Positions 1-5,957 of a DNA stretch of 6,146 bases are shown one piece after another. Where the stretch lies: positions 1 through 6,146 of the forward strand of contig SLQI01000291.1 in the NCBI GenBank assembly GCA_007131535.1, written 5' to 3'. How positions within the stretch are numbered: the stretch's first letter is position 1; each line of letters opens with the position of its first letter. Source of the DNA: Balneolales bacterium (GTDB lineage Bacteria; Bacteroidota; Rhodothermia; Balneolales; Natronogracilivirgulaceae). The notes beneath the pieces were generated by a model. It was not told the origin of the DNA. It made no database searches and was given only the letters and a program-made list of their open reading frames with translations. The translations under genes were made by a program, and so were the position numbers.

Positions 1-72
1 ATGGTGATTTTCAAGGTGTAATTCAACGTTACTGCTTCTGGTATGGTTTTCCCGCCTCCGACAGCCGGCTTG
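1..72. repeat. Direct repeat, copy 1 (cut by window edge)
   Basis: This segment matches positions 197-267 in the same orientation. The last 35 bases (38-72) are identical to 233-267, and the first half aligns at roughly three quarters identity with one or two single-base gaps. The repeat may extend upstream of the window. A third, degenerate fragment shares the core CCGACAGCCGG at 176-186 (the same core lies at 58-68 and 253-263). No reading frame with protein character runs through it. It lies downstream of hmgA on the hmgA-distal side, so it is probably an intergenic dispersed repeat. Confidence 0.75.
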
Positions 73-82
73 TTTACCACTC

Positions 83-113
83 GCCGGCTTCCGGGCTAAG
101 CCCGGTTGCCGGC
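83..113. repeat. Symmetrical GC-rich hairpin between the direct repeats
   Basis: GCCGGC (83-88) can pair with GCCGGC (108-113), and CCGGGC (91-96) with GCCCGG (100-105). The two stems are separated by a TT/TT internal mismatch and closed by a TAA triloop. Neither strand has a T-run after the stem, so it is not a standard intrinsic terminator, although it lies about 170-200 bp downstream of the hmgA stop and could protect or end that transcript. It resembles REP-type palindromes in form, but no family can be named. Confidence 0.6.
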
Positions 114-196
114 CTGGCCAACCACCTGCCCTGCCTGCAACGGCTTTATCTCACAATTCTGCCCATGGCCCCGTGCCGACAGCCGGAGGGGTTGTG

Positions 197-267
197 ATGG
201 AGATTTCCGGTTGTGAATTAACGGTGCTGCTGCTGGTATGGTTTTCCCGCCTCCGACAGCCGGCTTG
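197..267. repeat. Direct repeat, copy 2
   Basis: This is the second copy of the repeat at 1-72, offset by about 195 bp, with a perfect 35-bp core at 233-267. It ends 16 bp short of the hmgA stop codon (283-285 on the complementary strand). An 8-bp inverted pair, GGTGATTT (3-10) and AAATCACC (271-278), roughly brackets the whole repeat region; at this length it may be chance. No target-site duplication is evident. Confidence 0.75.
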
Positions 268-282
268 GCGAAATCACCGTTA

Positions 283-1440
283 TCATGCATGGGGAATCCA
301 AGAGTAATGGTAGATGCCGTCGTCCATTTCTTTGGCAGCTTGCGTGAGTTTGAGCGGTCTGAACGTATCAATCATCACCGCATACTCGTCCGTCCCTTCT
401 TTGCCGATGCTTTTTTCCACCGAACCCGGGTGCGGACCGTGCGGAATTCCTCCGGGATGATGTGTGATGCTGGCATATTCCACCCCTTTGCGGCTCATGA
501 ATTCACCCTGCACATAATACAACACTTCGTCGGAATCCACATTGGAGTGATTGTACGGGGCAGGTATGGCAAGGGGATGATAATCGTATTTTCTCGGGCA
601 AAATGAACACACCACATAATTCGGCGCATCAAAAGTCTGATGCACAGGAGGAGGCTGATGAACACGTCCGGTAATCGGCTCAAAATCCTTCATGTTGAAA
701 ATCCAGGGGTACAGGTGACCGTCCCATCCGACCACACCAAAAGGATGGTGCTTAAACGTATAGTGATGCATGCGCCCCTGCTTTTTGATGCGCACTTCAA
801 ACTCACCGGTCTCATCAAAAAACAACGGTTCTTGCGGCAGTCGGATATCACGCTCACAGAACGGACTGTTTTCCAGGAACTGACCGTATTCCGACCTGTA
901 GCGCTTAGGCACGGTAATCGGCCCGGTTGAATCTACTACCAAAATCCGGTTTTGATCGGTTTTGAATACCATCTGCCACGTCGTGCCGCGGGGAATGTAG
1001 ATATAGTCAAACGGTTCAAACCTGAGCCGGCCAAAATTGGTCTGCACGTGCCCTTCTCCCTCGTGAATGAACAACAGCTCATCATGCTCGCCATTGCGAT
1101 AAAAATAGTCCATGCTTTCGTTTGGCCGTGCAAGGCTGATCACTACATCATCGTTGTATAACACCGGTACCCGTCCTTCAATCGGATCTCCTCCGCCAGG
1201 CATATCGTGGGTAAGTAAATGATGATGACGCAGCAAATCCTCTTCCCAGGGCTCAATTTTGAAAGCTTCTCCCTGGTCGACCTTATGTACTGTTGTAGGT
1301 GGATGATAGTGATACAACAACGATGAACTCCCGCTAAATCCTTCAGCTCCGAATAGTTCTTCGGTATAGAGCTCGCCATCCGGCCTTCTGAATTGAGTAT
1401 GTCGTTTTTTCGGGATTTCCCCCAGCTTATGATAGATCAT
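283..1440 (-). CDS. hmgA: Homogentisate 1,2-dioxygenase
   Basis: A 385-residue cytoplasmic cupin-fold enzyme that opens the ring of homogentisate with O2 to give maleylacetoacetate, using non-haem Fe(II), in tyrosine/phenylalanine degradation. The strongest signatures are in the C-terminal half: EPITGRVHQPPPVHQTF (254-270), CSFCPRKYDYHP, PAPYNHSNVDSDEVLYYVQGEF (294-314) and GIPHGPHPG (331-339). By comparison with the human enzyme, the likely iron ligands are H298, E305 and H334; H261 or H267 is a candidate for the catalytic histidine. The length fits the shorter Bacteroidota form (human and proteobacterial enzymes are about 430-445 aa). The ATG start gives the expected N-terminus (MIYHKLGEIPKKRHTQFR), but no clear Shine-Dalgarno site precedes it. 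It lies 128 bp downstream of hpd on the same strand, so the two are probably cotranscribed. Confidence 0.95.
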   Translation of the reverse strand: MIYHKLGEIPKKRHTQFRRPDGELYTEELFGAEGFSGSSSLLYHYHPPTTVHKVDQGEAFKIEPWEEDLLRHHHLLTHDMPGGGDPIEGRVPVLYNDDVVISLARPNESMDYFYRNGEHDELLFIHEGEGHVQTNFGRLRFEPFDYIYIPRGTTWQMVFKTDQNRILVVDSTGPITVPKRYRSEYGQFLENSPFCERDIRLPQEPLFFDETGEFEVRIKKQGRMHHYTFKHHPFGVVGWDGHLYPWIFNMKDFEPITGRVHQPPPVHQTFDAPNYVVCSFCPRKYDYHPLAIPAPYNHSNVDSDEVLYYVQGEFMSRKGVEYASITHHPGGIPHGPHPGSVEKSIGKEGTDEYAVMIDTFRPLKLTQAAKEMDDGIYHYSWIPHA

Positions 1441-1484
1441 GTGGACTGTCTATATGATAAATTTTTGGTGCAGTTTGGTTACCA

Positions 1485-1498
1485 TACCGAACCCGGTA
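1485..1498 (-). repeat. Small hairpin in hpd-hmgA gap
   Basis: TACCG (1485-1489) and CGGTA (1494-1498) form a perfect 5-bp stem with a 4-nt loop. In the direction of transcription it follows the larger hairpin at 1502-1547 and lies 45-58 nt before the hmgA start codon. It may shape the hmgA leader, but it is short enough to be chance. Confidence 0.4.
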
Positions 1499-1501
1499 CT
1501 T

Positions 1502-1547
1502 CTTCCGGGGCTGCTGCCTTCGGCATTGCTTTGGCAGGCCCCGGAAG
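1502..1547 (-). repeat. Large intercistronic stem-loop between hpd and hmgA
   Basis: CTTCCGGGGC (1502-1511) is perfectly complementary to GCCCCGGAAG (1538-1547). After a 2-nt bulge, CTGCC (1514-1518) pairs with GGCAG (1533-1537), leaving a 14-nt loop. It begins 21 nt beyond the hpd stop codon in the direction of transcription. No T-run follows, so a simple terminator is unlikely. Plausible roles are mRNA stabilisation of the hpd message, differential expression of the two genes, or a palindromic dispersed repeat. The structure is seen directly; the role is inferred. Confidence 0.6.
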
Positions 1548-1568
1548 GAACCCGGAGTTTTATTGCGA

Positions 1569-2714
1569 CTATAGGTTTCCTCGCAGCTCCTGTTCGCGTT
1601 CAATGGCCTCAAACAGAGCTTTGAAGTTACCGATTCCGAATCCGCGGGCACCTTTGCGCTGAATAATCTCAAAAAACAGCGTCGGCCGGTCGGATACCGG
1701 TTTGGTAAATATCTGGAGCAAATAGCCTTCGTCATCCCGGTCTACCAGGATTCCGAGGCGCTCAAGGTCTTCAATGTTTTCATCGATTTGCCCCACACGG
1801 TCGGTCAATTGCCTGTAGTATTCGGAGGGGATGCGCAAAAACTCCACCCCGTTGTTTTGCAGCTGCTCAACGGTGGCAACAATATCTCCGGTCAGCATGG
1901 CAATATGCTGCGTACCGGGGCCCCCGTTAAAATCGAGATATTCTTCAATCTGTGATTTCTTTTTCCCTTCAGCCGGCTCGTTGATTGGAAACTTAATCCG
2001 CCCGCGTCCCCCGGCCATCACTTTAGACATCAGTGCCGAGTACTCGGTAGCAATGTCCTGGTCGTCAAAATGGATGTACTGTTCAAACCCAAGCACATCC
2101 CGGTAGAAATCCACCCAGGTATTCATTTTGCCGAGCTCCACATTTCCCACACAATGATCAATAAATTCAACACCGACCGGCTCAACCCGGTTTTTAGTAG
2201 CTTTTTCCTCGAAGCCGGGCCAGAACAGTCCATCATAATCACTGCGGTTTACAAATGAGTGAATAACATCCCCATAGGTAGCAATGGCCGCATGACGGAT
2301 CGATCCGGTTTCATCACCGGCATCATGCGGTTCAATCACCCCATGGGCTCCGCGTTTAACACATTCTTTATAGGCCCGGTCCACGTCTTCAACCAACATG
2401 GAGATATCTTTAACACCGTCTCCATGAGTTTTACAAAAACCGGCTATAGGAGAATCTCCGGTTAGCGGTGAGGTTAATACCAGGCGAATATTCCCCTGCT
2501 CCAGCAGATACGATGTTCGATCCCGGACGCCGGTTTCCAAACCGCGATATCCGATTACTTTAAATCCGAACATAGTTTCGTACCAGTGGGCGGCCTGCTT
2601 GGCATTGTTGACGTAAAATTCAACATAATCAATATCAACCAACCCGAGGTGGTCTTCATACGCTTTTTCTTCCGGACGATCCACGGTTTCAGCTGCACTG
2701 GCTTTAGATGTCAT
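1569..2714 (-). CDS. hpd: 4-hydroxyphenylpyruvate dioxygenase
   Basis: A 381-residue Fe(II) enzyme of the vicinal-oxygen-chelate fold that converts 4-hydroxyphenylpyruvate and O2 to homogentisate and CO2, the step before HmgA. The N-terminal VOC domain covers about residues 24-160 and the catalytic C-terminal VOC domain about 180-355. The iron ligands match the family triad: H187 (in IDHC), H270 (in TQHIAML) and E349 (in LFFEIIQR). The C-terminal helix GFGIGNFKALFEAIEREQ is the family's gating segment. Length is normal. Two in-frame ATGs lie two codons apart: the first (2718-2720) abuts the only Shine-Dalgarno-like site (GGGAG on the minus strand, 2721-2725), while the second (2712-2714) sits 6 nt from it, so the second is chosen. 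The first would give 383 residues. hpd is the upstream member of an apparent hpd-hmgA unit. Confidence 0.96.
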   Translation of the reverse strand: MTSKASAAETVDRPEEKAYEDHLGLVDIDYVEFYVNNAKQAAHWYETMFGFKVIGYRGLETGVRDRTSYLLEQGNIRLVLTSPLTGDSPIAGFCKTHGDGVKDISMLVEDVDRAYKECVKRGAHGVIEPHDAGDETGSIRHAAIATYGDVIHSFVNRSDYDGLFWPGFEEKATKNRVEPVGVEFIDHCVGNVELGKMNTWVDFYRDVLGFEQYIHFDDQDIATEYSALMSKVMAGGRGRIKFPINEPAEGKKKSQIEEYLDFNGGPGTQHIAMLTGDIVATVEQLQNNGVEFLRIPSEYYRQLTDRVGQIDENIEDLERLGILVDRDDEGYLLQIFTKPVSDRPTLFFEIIQRKGARGFGIGNFKALFEAIEREQELRGNL

Positions 2715-2720
2715 AGTCAT

Positions 2721-2725
2721 CTCCC
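2721..2725 (-). promoter_or_regulatory. hpd ribosome binding site
   Basis: GGGAG on the minus strand, immediately before the first in-frame ATG and 6 nt before the second. The spacing favours the second ATG as the start. It is one of few clear Shine-Dalgarno-like sites in the window; hmgA and thrS lack one. Confidence 0.55.
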
Positions 2726-2739
2726 GTATTGGTAATTTT

Positions 2740-2752
2740 TAATTAATAATTA
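2740..2752. promoter_or_regulatory. AT-rich palindrome upstream of hpd (candidate operator or promoter)
   Basis: Two TAATTA half-sites (2740-2745 and 2747-2752) separated by one base form a 13-bp near-palindrome, 26-38 bp upstream of the chosen hpd start. It lies between the start and the structured element at 2772-2895, where a promoter or regulator site would be expected. In AT-rich DNA such a motif can arise by chance; no regulator gene is nearby to support it. Confidence 0.25.
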
Positions 2753-2771
2753 GCGTCTGTAAGTAAACTCA

Positions 2772-2895
2772 TAGTGTCCTGAGAAAACGCCAGGATCAAG
2801 GCGTGCGGGCTCCCCAAAAGCGGAGTGTACATAGCGTACATGAGCATTTTTGGGACGAGCGGAACGCAGATATTGGCGTTCTCTTAGAGACACTA
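2772..2895. repeat. 124-bp inverted-repeat element forming one long interrupted hairpin
   Basis: The two arms are complementary in nested order: TAGTGTC (2772-2778) with GACACTA (2889-2895); AGAAAACGCCA (2782-2792) with TGGCGTTCTCT (2874-2884), one mismatch; GCGT (2801-2804) with ACGC (2864-2867); GCTC (2809-2812) with GAGC (2857-2860); CCCAAAA (2813-2819) with TTTTGGG (2848-2854); and an apical TGTAC (2826-2830) with GTACA (2836-2840). It has no meaningful reading frame. Its GC content is higher than the flanks and it ends sharply in 7-bp terminal inverted repeats, suggesting a mobile miniature element or a structured RNA. No target-site duplication is apparent. It sits about 60-180 bp upstream of hpd and could affect that promoter. 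Confidence 0.75.
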
Positions 2896-3072
2896 ATTAG
2901 AATTCACACAACAGAAAAGCGCTTCCATATTTAAATATATTGGAATGAGGCTGTAACGTCAACATCATATATTTCTCATGACTATACGGTTAGGATATGA
3001 GGAAAAAAGGATGCACTAAAAATGAATGATCTGATGTAGAACAATTATACTTTTTAGGAACTGAATTCCTGA

Positions 3073-3097
3073 ATCCGTTTTTATCCGTGAAAATCCG
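3073..3097. repeat. Three ATCCG repeats phased at 10 bp
   Basis: ATCCG begins at 3073, 3083 and 3093, exactly 10 bp apart, with A/T-rich bases between the first two pairs. The spacing is about one helical turn, so the copies face the same side of the DNA. It may be the remnant of a dispersed repeat or a protein-binding site; it is about 280-300 bp from thrS. Confidence 0.45.
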
Positions 3098-3274
3098 CGG
3101 AAGAAAACTCGTCAGTGAAAAGATGAAGGAATTTGCCGGAATTCCGACTGAATTTACTTCACACCTGCTTGATTCATGGCAGATTATTCTGAAAATAGCG
3201 CACCAGAATCAGCTAAAAGTTTATCAGCTTTACATATACCATTCGTTTGCATTTTTTGTAAATTCACAGGCACT

Positions 3275-3280
3275 TATAAT
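3275..3280 (+). promoter_or_regulatory. Candidate -10 box for thrS
   Basis: A perfect TATAAT, 94 bp before the thrS ATG. There is no good -35 at 16-18 bp: a TTTG at 3255-3258 is 16 bp upstream, which loosely recalls the -33 element of Bacteroidota promoters, but the usual TAnnTTTG is missing. If used, the transcript would carry a leader of roughly 85-90 nt that includes the tandem repeat at 3310-3341. Confidence 0.3.
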
Positions 3281-3309
3281 CGGGGTTGATACGTCTATTT
3301 AACCTGATT

Positions 3310-3341
3310 GATTAACTCTTAGTCTGATTAACGCTTAGTCT
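3310..3341 (+). repeat. 16-nt tandem repeat in thrS leader
   Basis: Two adjacent copies of GATTAACNCTTAGTCT (3310-3325 and 3326-3341) differ at one base (T or G at N). At the junction, TTAGTCTGATTAA (3319-3331) is a near-palindrome with one mismatched pair. The array ends 33 nt before the thrS start codon, a location suited to a repressor, activator or RNA-binding site controlling thrS-infC. The repeat is directly visible; its regulatory role is inferred. Confidence 0.65.
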
Positions 3342-3374
3342 AAAATCCAAATACAAATATTTTCTGAATACTGC

Positions 3375-5354
3375 ATGAGTGCAAAACAAATTACGCTGAT
3401 ATTTCCCGACGGAACAGAACGAGATTTTCCCGCCGGGGTAACCGGCTACGAAGTTGCCGAATCAATTTCCAAAGGACTGGCTCGCAATGCACTCAGCTAT
3501 ACACTTGACGGAGAGATCTACGATCTGGACCGCCCGATCTGCGAAGGTGGTGAAATCCAGATTAATACCTGGAATGAGGAAGACGGCAAAAAAACGTTCT
3601 GGCACTCTTCCGCTCACCTGATGGCCGAAGCTGTAGAAAGTTTATATCCAGGTGTGAAATTTGGCATCGGCCCGCCAATCGATAACGGTTTTTATTACGA
3701 CATTGATTTCGGAGAGCATTCTCTTGAAGCCGGTGAGCTGGAAAAGATTGAGCAAAAAATGCAGGAACTCGCCAAACAGAAAAATGAGTTCAAACGCAGC
3801 GAGATCCCCAAAAACGAAGCGCTGAAATATTACAAAGAAAAAGGCGACCCGTATAAGGTTGAGCTTATAGAGGAACTGGAAGACGGTGAAATCACCTTCT
3901 ATGAACAGGGAAATTTTACGGATCTGTGCCGTGGTCCGCACATTCCGGATACCGGCCAGATCAAAGCAATCAAACTGACCAGTCTTGCCGGAGCATACTG
4001 GCGGGGTGATGAGCACAACAAACAGCTCACCCGTATTTATGGGATCACCTTCCCTAAAAAGAAGGAGCTGGACGAGTACCTCGAAATGCTCGAGGAAGCA
4101 AAAAAACGAGACCACAGAAAACTCGGCAAGGAAATGGAGTTATTCTCCTTTTCCCAGCGGGTTGGTCAGGGCCTTCCGCTATGGCAGCCAAAAGGCGCGA
4201 TTCTCCGGGACTGTCTGGAGGATTTTCTCAAGAAAGCTCAGCAGGAAGCCGGGTATGAACCGGTCATTACTCCGCATATCGGATCGAAGGAGCTGTATGT
4301 AACTTCCGGTCATTACGAAAAATACGGCGAAGATTCCTTTCAACCCATCTCGACTCCCAATGATAATGAGGAGTTTCTGCTGAAACCGATGAACTGCCCG
4401 CACCACTGTGAGATTTACAACTCCCGGCCCCGATCCTATCGCGAGCTGCCGATTCGCTATGCCGAGTTTGGCACTGTCTATCGGTACGAGCAAAGCGGTG
4501 AGTTACACGGGCTGACCCGCGTGCGCGGCTTCACTCAGGATGACGCTCACATTTTCTGCCGGGCTGATCAGGTAGAAGACGAATTTAAAAAAGTGATCGA
4601 CTTGGTACTCAATATCTTTGATATACTCGAATTCAAAGATTACACCGCACAGATTTCACTTCGGGATAAGCACGACCACTCCCCGTATATCGGTTCGGAT
4701 GAAAACTGGGAAAAAGCCGAGGCCGCCATTAAGCGGGCAGCCGAGGATAAGGGCTTATCCACAAAAATAGAGTACGGTGAGGCGGCCTTTTACGGTCCCA
4801 AACTCGATTTTATGGTCAAAGACGCGCTCAACCGCAGCTGGCAGCTCGGCACCATTCAGGTGGATTATAACCTGCCGGAGCGGTTTGATCTGCAATATGT
4901 CGGCAGTGATAATGAGCGCCACCGACCGGTTATGATTCACCGGGCCCCGTTCGGTTCCATGGAACGATTTGTCTCGATTTTGATTGAGCATTTTGCGGGA
5001 GACTTTCCATTATGGCTGGCTCCGGAACAGCTTGTCGTAATTCCGGTTTCAGATGCATACAATGAATATGCCGGCCAGTGCGTATCAAAATTACGTAAGG
5101 AAGGCTTCCGGTGTAACTCCGATTTACGGGGTGAACAGATCGGGGCCAAAATCAGAGATGCGGAAAATCGAAAAATTCCGTATATGCTGATTGTCGGTGA
5201 GAAAGAATTGCAGGCGGACAGTGTAAGCGTTCGCCGGCATAAAAAAGGTGATATCGGAAGCTTTAATTTTTCCGATTTTATAGCGAATATTAAGGAAGAA
5301 GTATCCGGAAAACTGAACCCGGATGCAGAACTGTTAACCAAACACAAGGAGTAA
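3375..5354 (+). CDS. thrS: Threonine--tRNA ligase
   Basis: A 659-residue class II aminoacyl-tRNA synthetase that charges tRNA-Thr with threonine in the cytoplasm. Domains in order: TGS (about 1-64); editing domain (about 65-230) with HSSAH (H77, H81) and DLCRGPH (C185, H189), the residues that clear mischarged Ser-tRNA; catalytic core (about 245-545); and anticodon-binding domain (about 548-645). The zinc ligands are C341 (MNCPHHC), H392 (DDAHIF) and H522 (MIHRAPFGSMERF, motif 3). Motif 2 lies around YRYEQSGELHGLTRVRGF (369-386). Length and all key residues are normal, so it should be active. The ATG gives the expected TGS N-terminus but lacks a Shine-Dalgarno site, its upstream region being A/T-rich. 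It is followed by infC after only 4 nt, the conserved thrS-infC arrangement, and probably shares its promoter. Confidence 0.98.
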   Translation: MSAKQITLIFPDGTERDFPAGVTGYEVAESISKGLARNALSYTLDGEIYDLDRPICEGGEIQINTWNEEDGKKTFWHSSAHLMAEAVESLYPGVKFGIGPPIDNGFYYDIDFGEHSLEAGELEKIEQKMQELAKQKNEFKRSEIPKNEALKYYKEKGDPYKVELIEELEDGEITFYEQGNFTDLCRGPHIPDTGQIKAIKLTSLAGAYWRGDEHNKQLTRIYGITFPKKKELDEYLEMLEEAKKRDHRKLGKEMELFSFSQRVGQGLPLWQPKGAILRDCLEDFLKKAQQEAGYEPVITPHIGSKELYVTSGHYEKYGEDSFQPISTPNDNEEFLLKPMNCPHHCEIYNSRPRSYRELPIRYAEFGTVYRYEQSGELHGLTRVRGFTQDDAHIFCRADQVEDEFKKVIDLVLNIFDILEFKDYTAQISLRDKHDHSPYIGSDENWEKAEAAIKRAAEDKGLSTKIEYGEAAFYGPKLDFMVKDALNRSWQLGTIQVDYNLPERFDLQYVGSDNERHRPVMIHRAPFGSMERFVSILIEHFAGDFPLWLAPEQLVVIPVSDAYNEYAGQCVSKLRKEGFRCNSDLRGEQIGAKIRDAENRKIPYMLIVGEKELQADSVSVRRHKKGDIGSFNFSDFIANIKEEVSGKLNPDAELLTKHKE

Positions 5355-5361
5355 AACTATC
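5346..5361 (+). promoter_or_regulatory. infC ribosome binding site and ATC start codon
   Basis: AAGGAG (5346-5351) is formed by the last two sense codons of thrS and is followed by a 7-nt spacer and ATC (5359-5361). The infC frame contains no ATG or GTG between this point and the first conserved residues, so ATC is the best start. infC is known to use rare AUU, AUC or AUA starts in many bacteria, which lets IF-3 repress its own translation by rejecting non-standard start codons. Confidence 0.8.
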
Positions 5362-5904
5362 CGAAAGAAGCAGAATCGCTCTCCGAAGAAAGATGTAAAT
5401 AAGGAGCGCATAAATGAGGAAATTAATGCCCCGAAGATCAGGGTAATAAAACCTGATGGGGAACATGTAGTTACTGACGTTGAAGAGGCACTCAAACTGG
5501 CTGAGTCCTACGAGCTGGATTTGGTGGAGGTGGCTCCGGATGCGAATCCGCCTGTGTGTAAAATTATTGATTTTGGCAAGCATACTTTTGAAAAAAAGAA
5601 GCGGGAGAAAGAAGCCAAAAAGAAACAGCATAACGTCAGTGTTAAGGAACTTCGGTTTCGGCCTCATACCGACGATCACGATTATGAGTTTAAACTACGT
5701 CATGCCCGGAAGTTTCTGAAGGATGGTGACAAAGTGAAAGCGACTGTCCAGTTCCGGGGGCGGGATATTATTTACAGTGATCGCGGTGAAGAGCTGCTAA
5801 ACCGCCTTGCTGAAGAACTCGAGGATATTTCGAGAGTCGAAACCCCGGCTACTCTTGAAGGTAAACGCATGTCGCTTATACTATCACCTTCCAAAAGTAA
5901 GTGA
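5359..5904 (+). CDS. infC: Translation initiation factor IF-3
   Basis: A 181-residue IF-3 that binds the 30S subunit, keeps it apart from 50S and checks start codon and initiator tRNA pairing. After a short basic leader, the N-terminal domain begins with KERINEEI (15-22) and includes DLVEVAPDANPPVCKIIDFGK (54-74). A lysine-rich linker (about 78-92) leads to the C-terminal domain with VKELRFRPHTDDHDYEFKLRHARKFL and VKATVQFRGR. The length is typical. The start is taken as ATC (5359) behind AAGGAG; a caller limited to ATG/GTG/TTG would begin at TTG 5521 and lose most of the N-terminal domain, which cannot be right because KERINEEI and the following strands lie upstream. Translation is probably coupled to thrS, 4 nt upstream, and self-limited through the rare start. 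rpmI and rplT, its usual followers, are absent from the 242 bp downstream. Confidence 0.95.
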   Translation: MRKKQNRSPKKDVNKERINEEINAPKIRVIKPDGEHVVTDVEEALKLAESYELDLVEVAPDANPPVCKIIDFGKHTFEKKKREKEAKKKQHNVSVKELRFRPHTDDHDYEFKLRHARKFLKDGDKVKATVQFRGRDIIYSDRGEELLNRLAEELEDISRVETPATLEGKRMSLILSPSKSK

Positions 5905-5924
5905 TCGTTTAAGACAAATTAACC

Positions 5925-5954
5925 GGGGCGCGTTGGACTCCAGGCGCCCCTTTT
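5925..5954 (+). terminator. Rho-independent terminator after infC
   Basis: GGGGCGC (5925-5931) pairs with GCGCCCC (5944-5950), seven perfect pairs, followed at once by TTTT (5951-5954). The 12-nt loop can form an inner TGG-ACT-CCA mini-stem. It begins 20 nt after the infC stop, so thrS-infC appears to end here rather than continuing into ribosomal protein genes. Confidence 0.85.
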
Positions 5955-5957
5955 CGG

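Larger units (their letters stand above)
2896..3374. other. AT-rich non-coding leader region of thrS
   Basis: This 479-bp stretch has no gene I can support. It holds a 12-bp palindrome (ATATTTAAATAT, near 2930-2940), a 5-bp hairpin (AGGAA 3056-3060 with TTCCT 3066-3070), the phased ATCCG repeats, a palindrome CGGAATTCCG (3137-3146), a TATAAT box and the 16-nt tandem repeat before thrS. The only long open frame (3087-3302, GTG start) has no ribosome site and no family resemblance. Confidence 0.6.

Noticed and set aside
96..371. A 91-residue minus-strand frame overlapping the end of hmgA
   Set aside because: It runs out of frame over the conserved hmgA C-terminus and through the direct-repeat region, with no independent protein character.
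3087..3302. A 71-residue plus-strand open frame with a GTG start between hpd and thrS
   Set aside because: It has no ribosome site, no recognisable motif or family resemblance, and its start falls inside the phased ATCCG repeat; the composition looks like AT-rich intergenic DNA.
2715..3374. Possible tRNA, T-box or CRISPR features in the long intergenic region
   Set aside because: No cloverleaf, no T-box motif and no regularly spaced repeat-spacer pattern could be found; the repeats present are only two or three short units.
3642..4115. A 157-residue open frame on the strand opposite thrS
   Set aside because: It is a shadow of the thrS codon pattern; its hydrophobic, phenylalanine-rich content comes from complementing Lys/Glu-rich codons.
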